NCBI GenBank assembly: GCA_037157565.1 | Contig: JAZHRO010000063.1 | Location: 153,438,501 to 153,502,500, forward strand | Source: Thalassia testudinum | Lineage: Eukaryota; Streptophyta; Magnoliopsida; Alismatales; Hydrocharitaceae | DNA: 64,000 bases | Direction of reading: 5' to 3' | Translations under genes and position numbers: made by a program | Shown: one piece after another, positions 10,629 through 22,568 of the stretch | How positions within the stretch are numbered: position 1 is the stretch's first letter | Layout of the letters: each line of letters begins with the position of its first letter | Notes under the pieces: model-generated | What the model saw: only the letters and a program-made list of their open reading frames with translations | What the model was told of the DNA's origin: nothing | Databases searched by the model: none

Positions 10629-12415
10629 TCATTGTGGCATCCTAGATTGCGAATAGTGACATTTGAAACATATTTGCCAACAAGCAAATGGTGAAGGAAA
10701 ATAACGAACACGTTGATAGGTTCACTTTAGTGGACTAAATTAGAGCCTAAGTGCATTATCATTGAGATGAGAATTTAATTTAGAGTATGCATTACATTGA
10801 TAAAATTATTTAAGCTTGTGAATTATCATTCTCACATTTTTTTGAATGGAAGTGCACCCATGATATTCATGTACTAATACATTTACGTACATATGTTTTT
10901 GCAAGAATAAATTAGGCATATTAATTTTGGCATCTTGGGTTTTTATCATAAAAAGAAAGGAGGAAAGAGATTCTAAAATCTTCATTTTTGGAACCTAGGA
11001 TTACATCCCATAATCATTTCTTTCCATCAAAGATCTTCTTCCTTATTTGAGCCAAAGATACCCACCACTCTCTCTTATTTCCATGCATGCACGTTCCATG
11101 ATATTTTCCTTCCTTATTCTCTCTCTCTCTCTCCCCGATAATCTCTCTCCATCATTCTCTGATTTTGTTTTATGTGTTTCTTCATATAACAGGGCATGGA
11201 GGACGACCCCATCATCTTCTTCCTCCCATGGAGGGAGGACCTGCTCTCAACAATCATCATCTTCCTCCAAGGAGGAGTAGAACCTTCTCTCCAAGCACAG
11301 ACCTAACTCCATCACCATGAGTTCCACGACCACAGCCATGACAACCACCACATCTCGCCCACAACATTCCCATCACCATGATTGGTGGTGGTAGCACTGG
11401 CATCCGCAACCGTGACTATTCGTCATTGACTGCATTCACCACAACTACCCCCATGCCACCACCATGTCCACTACTACGTCTTCGACTCGCCATCACGTCT
11501 TGTCGCCACTGTGTCAACATCCACGATCGTGCTCTGACACCCTCACAACAACGCCTTCATTACCAACTGCACCTGCAACCCACCAAAGGGGACATAAGCC
11601 ATCCGACCTCTTTTCCGAACATCCACCAATAGGCATCATTCTTCTTCATCTTCCTTCTTTACCCTTTTCTCTATTTTTCCTCTAAACAAACCCAAAACCC
11701 TTCGACAGACTCGCACGTGTAGCCATCGCCACTGGCACTATCCTGCCATTGCCTACACCTACTGATCAGGAGATTTTTCTTGCATAAAAATTATGTCAGA
11801 AAAGTATGTTGTCATAGTAAAATTGCGTGGTAAAAAAATATCAAACAAAACTAATTAATCAAAACTAACCACGAAAGTTAGGATGTCATATCCAAAGGGA
11901 GGAACAGACCAATAATCTCTTAATTGTCTCCACATGAAATCATGTCCAAAAAAAATAGGTTGCAAGATAATTAAATGCTAGTCTGTTGTTCTAAGCCATT
12001 TATTTGTCACATAAATCCCGAGAATAGAAGGAAATTGAAGGGTATGCATGCAATAAGCACTGAATAAATTAATGTAGAAAATATTCCAGCAGTGATTCTC
12101 AATCGGAAAAACCTCAACCAACTAATTCCCTTGCCATTTTGCAAAGCAGGGGAAGGCTTTGTCGTCGCCGGCAGTCACGTATAGTTGATGGTGTTGAGTG
12201 CAGCTTCCGGTGGAGATGCGCAGAAGGTGGAGTCCAATGGCGGTAGTGGTTCGGCCGATGATGGCCGAAGATGGCTGACTGGTAAAGAACTCGTCGACGA
12301 GCAGCTTCCCACGGTGTGCGTGGACTGCGAGAGGGCCTGCTGCGGACGTGGGCGAGCTCATGGTGTCGAGGTGAGGTCGATGGCGTTGACGGAATGGAGA
12401 ATCGTGGCTGGTGGG
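10629..12415. other. non-coding flank of element A; CT-rich and CAC-rich tracts
   Basis: Holds CT microsatellite runs (11,116-11,160), a CAC/ACC-rich stretch (11,280-11,480) and a GC-rich segment (12,114-12,415) that is open in two minus frames and one plus frame. No protein family was recognised. The GC-rich part stops where element A seems to begin, so A may have interrupted something there. Confidence 0.4.
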
Positions 12416-12868
12416 TGATGACTCTACAATTATTAGCATTAACTATATCAATTAGAGTCAATTTTGAGGTCACATGTGCATTAATGACATATCGTAATGG
12501 GCTTGAGAGCATGGCTTGCATGTTGTGTTAAGATTGCTTGTAATTCATGTTTAACGACCATGTGTGCAAGTGCATATTAAAACAGGTCCTAGATGAGCAA
12601 TTGGACCATACGGATGGATTTGGATTGACGAACGGAGTCCAACGGACTCAAAATCACCTCAATCCAACCTTTGTGGCCACCACAACAAACCCGGGAAGTT
12701 CTGGCCGTTGATCTAATGATCAATGACCCTCGCCGTGCCACGTGGTGCCTGCATCAGCCCCCATCATGCATAATGCTCCTCTTCATCACATGCAGGATCG
12801 ACCATGGCTGTCCGATCTTCGATCGGACGGCTAAGGGACCGCAAGCCTCGCGACCTTATCGCGAGTGT

Positions 12869-12929
12869 GGTGCAGCGGGCGCGCCTCCACCTCACACGCA
12901 AGCGGTGAGCATTTGAGCCTCGCTGCACC
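12869..12929 (+). other. decayed tRNA-like fold in LTR of A
   Basis: The ends GGTGCAGCG (12,869-12,877) and CGCTGCACC (12,921-12,929) are perfectly complementary. Inside, GTGAG and CTCGC can pair around CATTTGAGC, matching the T-arm of the better module in H (GGGTTCAAGCCC). No clear A-box remains. Confidence 0.4.
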
Positions 12930-13283
12930 CCCAAATCATGCTCTAGCCGCATCGCAGCCGATTAGAACCATCTGATCGCCATCAAACAACCTTGAGGTGG
13001 GCTACGCGGCTCGCTCGATATGTACGCGTGCGATAACGTTGCATCTGACACATGCCCCAAGCGTGCTTAAGGTGCGATCTAAGCACGCATTCATAGGCAA
13101 TCTGGGTCGTCGATCATGGTTTGGACAGCTCTGAGCCAGCACACATGGATCGCATGAGGGAAGAAGCACACGCGCATGTGATGGATCGACTGGAGGAGGC
13201 CTTCACCGACACTTTTGGAATGGGTTTGGCGATGTTCTGGATGTTGCTAAAACCCTTGCTTGATTTTGAAACCCTTCCTTCTC

Positions 13284-13290
13284 TATAAAA
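13284..13290 (+). promoter_or_regulatory. TATA box in LTR of A
   Basis: TATAAAA in a TCTCTATAAAAACCCC context, typical for a plant LTR promoter. Transcription would start about 30 bp downstream, near 13,315. Confidence 0.6.
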
Positions 13291-13832
13291 ACCCCTACAC
13301 CCAGTTCATTTAAGATCATCCCTTCCTAGCTTCTCCTTAGCTCTACTTAGCACACCCTTCACACTCTCTCGGAGTTGCAGAGCCATCGATGGAACCCCAT
13401 CCACCACCGTGACTGCCTCGCTTCTCCATTTCGCACCTCTTTACCCTAGTTTAATGTTTATGTGCTTTAAAGCCTTCCTCTAGCATTGTACTTGTGAAAT
13501 AATTTTACTTATGCAATATATTTCCATTTGTTTCATCATATCATGTTTCATGCATGCACAAGTAATCACCATGCTATAATCTCAAGTCTCTAACCCTACT
13601 CTCTCACTACTCTCTGTCTCTCCATCTCTCTCTCTCTTTCTCTCTCGTTTTCTCATAAGCAAACAAAACAAAGATTTTTGTAACACCCTAATGCGACAAA
13701 CTAATTCGATTTCATGCCTCCTCATGTTCGACATTTGGACTTACCTAATCCATATCTTCATTTAAAATTGATGTCGCAAATGCATACTATAACGACTGAT
13801 TTAACTTAATGCGTTTCGACAACGTCAGTTTT

Positions 13833-13850
13833 TGGCGTCGTTGCCGGGGA
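13833..13850 (+). other. primer binding site of A (tRNA-Asp type)
   Basis: TGGCGTCGTTGCCGGGGA differs at one base from the TGGCGCCGTTGCCGGGGA found in element G. Athila/Tat-type elements use this site to prime minus-strand DNA. Confidence 0.85.
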
Positions 13851-15036
13851 CCAACGGATCTTTTGCCGCTTTTATCCTTGCATTAGTATTCACATTTCTA
13901 ACCCTCTTTTCTCTCTCTTTCTTTGGTCGTAGGAACTCAGTGCGACAGCAACAAAAGGAGAGCAATCCACATTGATAGAGTTGAAGCAAAGTGCTGTAAA
14001 GAACTTTTGTGAGTATCACTTGACCTAGTGTAGTCTCATCTCTCCATTATCTAAAAATAAAAGGAAAAAAAATTCATCTAGGCTCGTGCATAAACCCTAG
14101 GTTAGTTGATTATTTGCTTGTTTAAAAATCCAAAAAAAAAATATAAATTCAAAAAAATGGTGTGGTGAATGAGTACTTGACCCACATCTCAAAATCCATC
14201 ACCCAAACCAAAAAAAAAACACTAATGTTTTTGAAGAAAATCTTTTTGGAGTGTTCTTTTCTTTTCAAGTGGTGTTTGTGAAGCCATCTGTGCTTTGTAC
14301 TTGGCCGCACCACTTCAACTAAAATCAATTCACTTGGTAGAATTGCATGAACTTTAGGGTGAATACATTAGGGTTGTTTTTCTAGGGCCACATCATTCTC
14401 TCAAAAGAAAATCTACTATCATCAGTTGTGTGCAAAACATTGTGTGCCTACTTAAACATTGTCTGAATCCATTGAGAAATTTCAACCCTAAAAATCACTA
14501 AAGAAAGGATGAATCATTAAAAGACACCACATCCTAAAAACCTTGCTTGAAAATCACGTTTTGTTGAGTGCACATGCACGCTCAATTGGATTAACTAAGA
14601 GGCACAACCCCCAACAACGCCTCATCACATATCTTGAGCACAAGCACTCACCTAGCCCCATATTAAAATGAAGTAGATGTGCCCTAGGTAGGACTAATCT
14701 AAGTACTGGAAGAGTGAGTGGGTTTGTTAAGTGCTTGGCCTTAATTCCCTTCATGAAATCTGGTGTCTAGGCTACGGGGAAGTATCAAACGACTGCGGTT
14801 GTGAAGTACAAAGGAACTGGCGGCACAAGCCAAAGGAAGAACCTTCCCCTCATAATCAACCTGACTAGATTAACTTTGAGAAGGAAGGTTTAAGTGCTTG
14901 CAGACTTGATTACTCTTTCCGAGGCTTTTAGGTCACCTAGGTCTACACTATAGGGACTAGACTTGTTTGCTTGATTGTGCACACACTTTTCTCGCACTTG
15001 TCTCTCTCCGCACCCCTCCCTATTCTTCTCTAGTGT
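13851..15036 (+). other. leader of A with putative exon and intron
   Basis: A possible acceptor (TTGGTCGTAG) ends at 13,932. A putative exon of 76 nt (13,933-14,008) ends in GTGCTGTAAAGAACTTTT before the donor-like GTGAGTATC. A pyrimidine-rich acceptor (TTCTTCTCTAG) ends at 15,033, three bases before the gag ATG. The same arrangement is seen in G and H. The block at 14,761-14,850 (TATCAAACGACTGCGG, then CACAAGCCAAAGGAAG) is shared with G and H. Confidence 0.55.
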
Positions 15037-17150
15037 ATGTACGGAAGACGATCGCTTCATCCTGAGTTGTTTGTTTTAGAAAGGGACATCAAGAGGAGAC
15101 TTGATTTTTCAAGGGATAGGATTGAGGAAATGTCTGACCTAAGAATTGAGGAGATTGAGGACAAACCTCAACTTGATGCTATGGCCATCATTCAGGCTCA
15201 AATCTCGGCCAACCACCAACTCCAACAACAGCAAATCCAAACCATCATGCAAGCCATACACCAATTGCAGAACCCTCAAGGGCAACCCCCACTGAACCCA
15301 CCTAACCCACCACAACCTCCCGAGGGCCAACCAAGGCCTCTCCATGATTTTTATGATCTGTCTGCTATTTGGATCCAGCCACATCTTGGGGTCCTCGAAG
15401 GGGGAGATGATTTTGAGATAAAGCTTAATGTCCTTAGCCTAATTCAAAGTCAATTTCATGGGAGCTCAAATGAGAACCGCTTCCAACACCTAGAGGACCT
15501 AGATTGGAATGCCTGGACTATGAAACCAAGAAACATCATCTTAGATATTGTTTTAATTAAGATGTTCACTTTCTCCCTAAAAGACAAAGCTTCTCATTGG
15601 CTTAGAACCTTAGGGAGACCCATCTCCACCTGGGAGGAACTGAGGCATGCCTTCTTGAAGAAAATTTCCCCATAGGTAAAACCAATGCCCTTAGAAGAGC
15701 CATTACCACATTCACACTACAAGGTGGGGAACAATTTCATGAGGCATGGGAAAGATTTAACGAATTACTGAGGAAATGCCCACACCATGAGGTTCCAAAG
15801 TGGCAATTGGCTCAGATCTTCTACCATGGTCTGGATAGTAACCCTAGGAATTTTGTTGATGCCTCATGTGGAGGCAATTTTCTGAACAAAGACAAGGAAA
15901 GCACATTCGAATTCTTTGAGTCCATGAGTGAGAATTCGCTTAATAATGCCTCCATGACCCAATTCAACAGGTCCAGTCAATCTCGTGGTGGGATTTACTA
16001 AGTGCAAGCTAAGTCAAGGATGATTAACATGGACATCATAGCAAAGAAGCTGGATCAAGTTGAGATGGTAGACAAGAAAATTGATGAGCTTCTGAATCAA
16101 TCCTAGACATCCTTGTAAACCTTCTCCCTAGCAAAGGGATCTCACAATGTTGACCTGGTTCAGTCTATGAACCAAACACACCTGGAACAACCCCTGCCTA
16201 TGTTCCAGGGAGGGACCTTTGCTCCCTTATACCTTGACTATTCATTCCCCTCCCCTTTGGCACCTCCTACCTTGGAAGATGCCAATGCCATCCAAGGTTA
16301 CTCCAAACTTGACCCTTCTCTAACAATTACAATGCCAGATGGCGCAATCATGGCACAATCACCCAAATTTTTTCTAGACAAACCAAAAATCGAACCAATT
16401 CTAGAACCAACCCAGGCCAAACCCTCCCTTGTATCAGCAAGGTCCACCTAGTAGACCAACCTACAACCAAAATAGGGTAGCTCTTATACAACAAAACTAA
16501 TTGGACACCCTGATCAAGATGATGGCTGATATGAATCAGAAACATTAGGAGGAGATGGCTTTAGTGAAGGGACAATTGAGTCAGCTGCTGGATGACAAAC
16601 AATAGGGATCTCTTCCATCTCAGCCATAACCAAACCCGAGGAATGTAATGAATAGAGGCCACAATCCTCAAGGGTTCCAACAAAATTAGGGGCAAGCCCA
16701 TGTGATTCTACAAGCCCCACAGACACCCCCTAGATTTGCTGCTTCTTGTTCTTCTCAAGGACCTAACCTTGGTCCCAATGCCTCAGCCAATGCAGTTACC
16801 TTGAGAAGTGGCACCCAAACCCAGGATCCCAAATGGCTGGCTCCCCCCGTGACTATACTACCAAGATAGTTGATTCTGAAGACTAGCGGGAGGAACCTAA
16901 GGATCAGGAACCTGACCCAGTTCAAATCCAAGTCCCATACCCTGAAGCCTTGGATAAGGCCAAGAAGAAAAGTAACATGGCTGAGAATGAGGAGTTGTTA
17001 GAAATATTCAAACAGGTACAGATCAATATACCCCTCCTCTATGCAATCAAACATATCCCGGCTTACGTAAAGTTTCTGAAGGATGTTTGCACACCCAAGA
17101 GTAAGCCAAGAACCCAAGCACCTAAGAAGGTAGTTTTATCTGAGTAGGCT
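15037..17150 (+). pseudogene. gag of element A, broken
   Basis: The start ATG at 15,037 opens MYGRRSLHPEL, parallel to MLGRRSLRRQ in F and I. The first frame runs to 15,675, with a long Gln/Pro-rich linker and then the capsid-like domain (WLRTLG, ISTWEELRHAFLKK). A one-base loss in an A/T run near 15,663 moves the rest (FPIGKTNALRR, EAWERFNELLRKCPHHEVPKWQL, FYHGL) to the next frame. Stops follow near 16,001, 16,106 and 16,451 and further on. No zinc knuckle was found, although F and I have one. Gag would form the particle that packages the RNA. Confidence 0.75.
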
Positions 17151-17156
17151 TGTTCA

Positions 17157-17762
17157 GTGATATTGAATAGCCTACCTTCAAAAAAGACTGACCATGAATC
17201 ACCTTTGATCTCATGTAATATTGGGGATTTGACTTTTGCTCAAGCATTGCTGGATCTAGGTGCTTTGATAAACCTGATCTCAACTACCCTTTACCATCAG
17301 TTTGGATTTGGAGAGCTAAAGCCTACACCTGTGATTATCCAACTGGCCGACCGATCTATGAAAACCTCAAAAGGGGTAGTTGAGGATGTAATTGTTCGGG
17401 TTAAGGACTTCTACTTCCCAGTTGACTTCTTAGTCCTTGACATGGAGATCCCCGAATAGTTACAAAACACACCCATCATCCTAGGTAGACCTTTTTTGGC
17501 TATGGCCAAGGCTAACATCGATTGCGACATGGGATGTATGGAGATTGCCTTTGGAGATAGGAAGATGCAGTTGGATATCTACAAGGCAACAAAGTTTTTT
17601 GATTGCGATTGGGTCAAGGAATGCGATCCTGTGGAAACTTTGGTTGAAGAACGCTTGATAGCAAGCTCTTTAGAGGACCGTCTAACTCAACCATCTTTAT
17701 ACTACCCTGACCCACTCCAAGCTCTAGAGGTTGCAAAACTTTGTCGAGCTGATTTCAACTAG
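17157..17762 (+). pseudogene. protease domain of element A, broken
   Basis: An aspartic protease with the DLG variant motif (ALLDLGALINL at ~17,245-17,277), then LADRS, a FPVDFLVLD segment and IILGRPFLA. It has in-frame stops near 17,457 and 17,761. It keeps the same frame as the downstream reverse transcriptase, as expected for one gag-pol polyprotein. Confidence 0.75.
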
Positions 17763-18195
17763 CAACCCCCATTTGAGGAGATTGATGTCACTCAACTCCC
17801 TCCTTTCCCTTACCCATCAAATATTGTACCACCTGCACCTGAATTGAAACCTCTACCCAACAACCTTAAGTATGTCTTCCTAGGACCCGATCACACGTTC
17901 CCTGTGATTATCAATGCACATCTGGCCAGGGACCAAGAGCTTAGGTTAACTATAACTCTTTTTGAATATCGGGCAGCAATTGGGTGGACAATCTCTGACC
18001 TAAGAGGCATTAGCCCTAGCTATTGCACACGTAATATCTATGTGGAAGACGGGGCTCAACCTTCTCGCCAGATGCAAAGGCGACTGAATCCAACCATGAG
18101 GGAGGTCGTTAAAAATGAGATCATCAAATGGCTTGACGCGAGGTTTATCTACCCGATTTTCGACAACCCTTAGGTGAGCCCTACTCAAGTGGTAC
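17763..18195 (+). pseudogene. reverse transcriptase N-terminal part of element A
   Basis: Carries ELKPLPNNLKYVFLG, a histidine/Tyr region, MQRRLNPTMREVVKNEIIKWLDA and IYPI. A TAG at 18,171-18,173 stands where TGG is expected. The segment breaks off inside a conserved block when solo LTR B begins, and the domain resumes at 20,825 with PKKSG in the same frame. Confidence 0.8.
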
Positions 18196-20824
18196 TGATG
18201 GGAACACCATCATGAGTCATAACTAGCTTAATTTGATCATATAAAGTCAACAAAAGTTCCTACATATTAGTCAGAAGGTCTCTTGAGCAGGATGAGTTAT
18301 TTTAAGAAGAGAAGATGAAAATAAGGTTATTTCTGTAATTTTACCATCTTATCATAAATACAGAATAACCACGGGGTATGCCAGGGGTTTATTAAAGTTA
18401 ATTCAGTCATTAATGCCTAATAAGTGGGTCCATGCAAACAGAAACAGGTTTTCACGCATTTCAAGAATTAATGGACATCTAAAACCCTAAAAATAGACCC
18501 ACTTAATTAACTGAGGTTCTCGTCAGGATAAAATTCATCTAAATCCTCTAAAAATCATATAAAAATATTCTCTAGGGTTTGGCATCTTTGATTTGACCAT
18601 CTAAATCCATTTTGACCTGAAACAGAGTCTCAGACAGATTATTACCCTAATTTGGATTTTTGCATAAATTACCCAGTCAAAATAGGTCAAAACCAAACTT
18701 CAACTTCACCATTATATTCCTTAGGTCAAAATTAGGTTTATATCAAAATTTCTGCCTAATCAGATATTGTCTTGACCTAGTTTGCAATTTGGTCCAGTTT
18801 GACTTTTTCTCTCTCACATAACCCCTTAGCTTTTGAAATTCCTTGCAACTACCCCCTATCTTTGCATCACTCTTTGCAAAAAGGTCCCTCCACCATTTTT
18901 GTAGAGGAATCCTACTTCGACGAGCTTCTTTTGGCAAGAACTCTATGATTACTTGATGAATCCTTCTCAAAATTGAAAGGGAGATTCATCAGGTAATCTC
19001 CTTCCTATTGAGCCATGTCCAAGTTTCCAATTCTTTCCCAATCTCTCATGTGAATGCATGAGAGATGTGGGTGTCCTATTTCAGTGAACTTACCAAGCTT
19101 GAAAGCTTGGTTTCCAAGCTTCAAACCTCCCTCTAAGGCCTATTTAAAGACCCTTAAGGACAAACCGTCCTCTTCATGCTCGTTTTCCATTGGAATCCCT
19201 CTCCTTCCTCCTTCCTCTTTGGCCGAAAGGCTCCACGACATTCAACGACTCTCCCCGACCACTCTCATCATCCGCTCACAATACCCACGGCGGATTCTTC
19301 TTTCTCTCCCTCTTCCACATTGCGCCATACCAGTAAGTGCCCTAATTCCCTTTGTCCTCGCTGTCTTACCCTCATCGAAGCATCTTCGTCTCCAACGTCG
19401 GCCACACTAGACCCGGTGCTGCCTCTGCCTCTATTCATCCATAGCCTAGCCTAATCGACACTCTATCCTCTACTCATCAGTACCGTACTACCACTTCTCT
19501 GTATCGACTGTTCCTATGCCGTCCGCGACTTTGTCTTCCACCTCACCAGTGTACCTCCGGTGAGACCTTCCAGCCACCACAGAACATCTCTCCACCTCCC
19601 ACCGAGTTAGCGAGCATCGCCTCGTCTCACTGATCAAAAGCCCCAAAGAAATTTGGGACTTTGATCATCTGTTCACCCCACCGAATTCACACCTCTTCGC
19701 TCCATTGTCCTGAGGTCAGTAGACCTCTACACTCACTCTCTCACCCCTCCATGCATGCCACCACACTCGTCGTTCCACAACAAAGGTCCTGAACTACTCT
19801 GACGTGGTTGAGAGGCCTTATTCATGATTTCAGGTACGCAGGTTGTCATGCCATTACCGAAGTTACTTCGAGTGAGCTCGAAGCACGTTCTTCAAACATC
19901 TGCTCCAGGTCTTTGTCACAGATGAAGTGGATTCGCCTCAGGAACATTCCCAGGTGGTCAATTGGGAGCGTTGTCCTCTCCAAGAACGTCAATTAAACTA
20001 GAGCTGCTGTTGCTACCTGCGAAAAAGTGTGGGAAGATAGTCCCACATCGTAGGGTGACACATCTTCAACAAGGTTTAAATTGTTTTTGTCACGAGGGCT
20101 TATCGCCTCCGAGAGCACCGAGGTGAGGTCCCACATGCACGCTCTGCACGCACGTGCCCTTTCTCGCGCTCACACCTCGCGGGTCTGGGCCTTGGTCAGT
20201 TTACCCGATTACCCGGATCTGGTCTGGTTTGCCTAATTTGAGAGAGAAGAGAAGAAGAGAAGGAAAAGGAGAGTGCACGGGGAAGGGGGGGTTTTTCTCT
20301 TGAAAGCCCCCAATACTTAGCCAAAATTCGTGAGTTTCCTTATGCATGAAGAGAAAAGTGAGAAGAAAAAAAAAGCCTAAGGAGAGAAAGGAAAGGAAGA
20401 AGAAGAACAATGTCCCTTTAGCACTATAGCAGGAGATGGTTAAGTTGTCTGACTGAAGTTCCAGCCATTTGATCTTTGACAGGGAGTGCACTGTGCACTT
20501 ATCACACGTGGCATTTGGTTGATTGATATTGTAGTAGTATTTGAGTATAATTATAATAGGGTAATTTGGTGATTTAAATCACCATTTTTGCCCTAATATT
20601 TTTGCCACATTGACTATTGAATCTATATTTATATCATTTCTGCTTAAAATTGTTATTATATTGCTATATTCTTGTTTACAATTGTGATCTTGAGATAAAT
20701 TACCATATTGCTCCCTGTGTTCGACCTTGGACTTTTCTGAGTTATAAATTTGAAGTGTTCTACGCAATTTATTGGCTATACTACAACTCATTACTTTTAA
20801 AACATCAATTCAGAGCATTCAACA
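18196..20824 (+). mobile_element. B: solo LTR (2,629 bp) in pol of A
   Basis: It begins TGATGGGAAC, ends CATTCAACA, and is flanked by the 5-bp duplication GGTAC (18,191-18,195 and 20,825-20,829). There is no primer site, coding region or second LTR, so only one LTR remains, as left by recombination between two LTRs. It is homologous along its length to C and, inverted, to J. Possible TATA: TATTTAAAG at 19,141. A CTCCCTGTGTTCGACC block sits near the end, as in many gypsy LTRs. Confidence 0.9.
20039..20080 (+). promoter_or_regulatory. snRNA-type promoter pair (USE + TATA) in LTR B
   Basis: AGTCCCACATCG (20,039-20,050) contains the plant snRNA upstream sequence element RTCCCACATCG. TTTAAA follows at 20,075 after 24 bp. 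In plant snRNA genes a gap of about this size is typical for RNA polymerase III, and a gap about ten bases longer for polymerase II. C and J carry the same pair with gaps of 25 and 23 bp. Confidence 0.6.
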
Positions 20825-21694
20825 GGTACCAAAGAAGTCTGGGCTCACCGTTATCACAAATGACCATGGCGAATCCATCCCTACCCACACCACCACCTCA
20901 TGTCGGGTATGCATTGACTATAGGAAGCTCAATGAAGCTACCAGGAAGGATCATTTCCCTCTACCATTCAATGACCATATTCTCGAACAGTTGGTAGGGA
21001 AGAAATACTTCTACTTCCTGGATGGATATTCAGGATATAACCAAGTTGCTATAGCACCCGAGGACTAAGAGAAGACCATGTTCATTTGCCCGTATAGCAT
21101 GTTTGCATTCCACCGTATGCCATTCGGGTTATGTAACGCACCTGCTACCTTTCAGCATTGCATGTTGGCCATCTTTTTAGAGATGGTGGGTGAATATTTA
21201 GAGGTCTTTATGGATGATTTCTCCATCTCTGGAGACTCATTCAACCATTGCCTTAGCAACCTGGAGAAGATCCTGAAGCGATGTATTGAGGTCAACCTTG
21301 TTTTAAGCTGGGAAAAGAGCCATTTTATGGTTCAAGAAGGGATTGCCCTCGGTCACATCGTCTCGCATCGGAGCATAGAAGTCGATCGGGCTAAAGTTGA
21401 CTTAATCTCCAAACTTCCACCCCCGAGCTTGGTTAAACAAATCAGATCTTTCCTAGGACATGTTGGCTTCTACAGAAGGTTCATAAAAGACTTCTCCAAG
21501 GTCTCCAAGCCCTTAGCTGACCTTCTAGACAACAATGTGCACTTTCACATGACACCTAAGTGCATCAACGCCTACACTACTCTGAGGGACACAGTCTCGA
21601 TTGCACCTATCTTACAACCCCCAGATTGGTCCCAGGATTTTGAAATAATGTGTGATGCATTAGACTTTGCCATTGGGGCCGTCCTAGGACAGAG
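20825..21694 (+). pseudogene. reverse transcriptase of element A, continued
   Basis: Contains [16 protein letters not shown], the catalytic FLDGYSGYNQ (~21,017), [16 protein letters not shown], the active-site FMDDFSIS (~21,209), LGHIVS and IRSFLGHVGFYRRF, and reaches the start of RNase H (MCDALDFAIGAVLGQ). A TAA at ~21,066 breaks the frame. The frame joins the N-terminal part across B. It stops at C's left target duplication. Confidence 0.85.
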
Positions 21695-22568
21695 TGATGA
21701 TAACGTGATCATCAGCCGTATCTAGCTTTATTTAGTCAATTTCCATCAATAAATGCTCCAACATAACCACCAGAGGACCATAATTCACTGTACAATCCAT
21801 TCAGAGGGAAATATAGTAAGACAGGGATAAAACTATAGTTTTAACAGTATATTTCAATTGAAGTATAATCACAGGTTTTCTTAGGGGTTAATTAAGGGTC
21901 AAATGATCTTAAGAGTCTAACAAGTGGGTTAGTACAGATAGAAAAGGGTTTTCGTGTGATTCAAGAATTAAATGACTTCCGAAATCCTAAAAATAGACCT
22001 GCTTAAATAACTGAGGTTCTGGTTAGGATAAAATTCACCTAAATCCTCTAAAATTCATAGAAAAATATTCTCTAGGGTTTGACATCCTTGATTTGGCGAT
22101 TGGAACCCATCTTGACCCAAAACAGAGCCACAAACAGACTTTTGCCCTAATTTTAGTTTTTGCATAAATTACCCAATCAGACTTAATCAAAACCTAAATC
22201 TAACTTCCCCATTGGATTCCTTGAGTTCAAATTAGGTTTGTACCAAAATTTGAGCCTAATCTAAGATCATCTTGATCGAGTTTGCAATTTGGTCAAAGTC
22301 TGACTTTCTTTATCTCCAATAGCCCCTCATCTTTAGAATTCCTTACAAATAGGTCCCTAACTTTATCATCATTCTTTACAAATGGGTCCTTCCTCCATTA
22401 TCGCTCAAGAATCCTACTCCGACGAGCTTCATTTGGTGAGTTCTCCTTGATTGATCAATGAAACATTCCCAAAATTGAATCGGAGACTCTCTAGGAAATT
22501 ATCATCCCAATGAATCAGATTCGAAGCCTTACAACCTTCCCAATCTCTCATGTGAACGCATGAGATAT

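Larger units (their letters stand above)
12416..13827 (+). repeat. 5' LTR of element A
   Basis: It ends ACGTCA at 13,827, or CGACA at 13,821, just before the primer site. Around 12,605-12,670 it can be aligned with the LTR of G/H (GGATGGATTTGG, then GATTGACGAACGGAGTCC, then TTTGTGGCCACC), so A and G/H are related. It holds a TATA box at 13,284 and a tRNA-like segment at 12,869-12,929. The start is uncertain by up to ~150 bp. Confidence 0.65.

Noticed and set aside
12114..12521. Possible fragment of a plant enzyme on the minus strand
   Set aside because: I looked for cytochrome P450 and other familiar motifs and found none that hold; naming it would be a guess.
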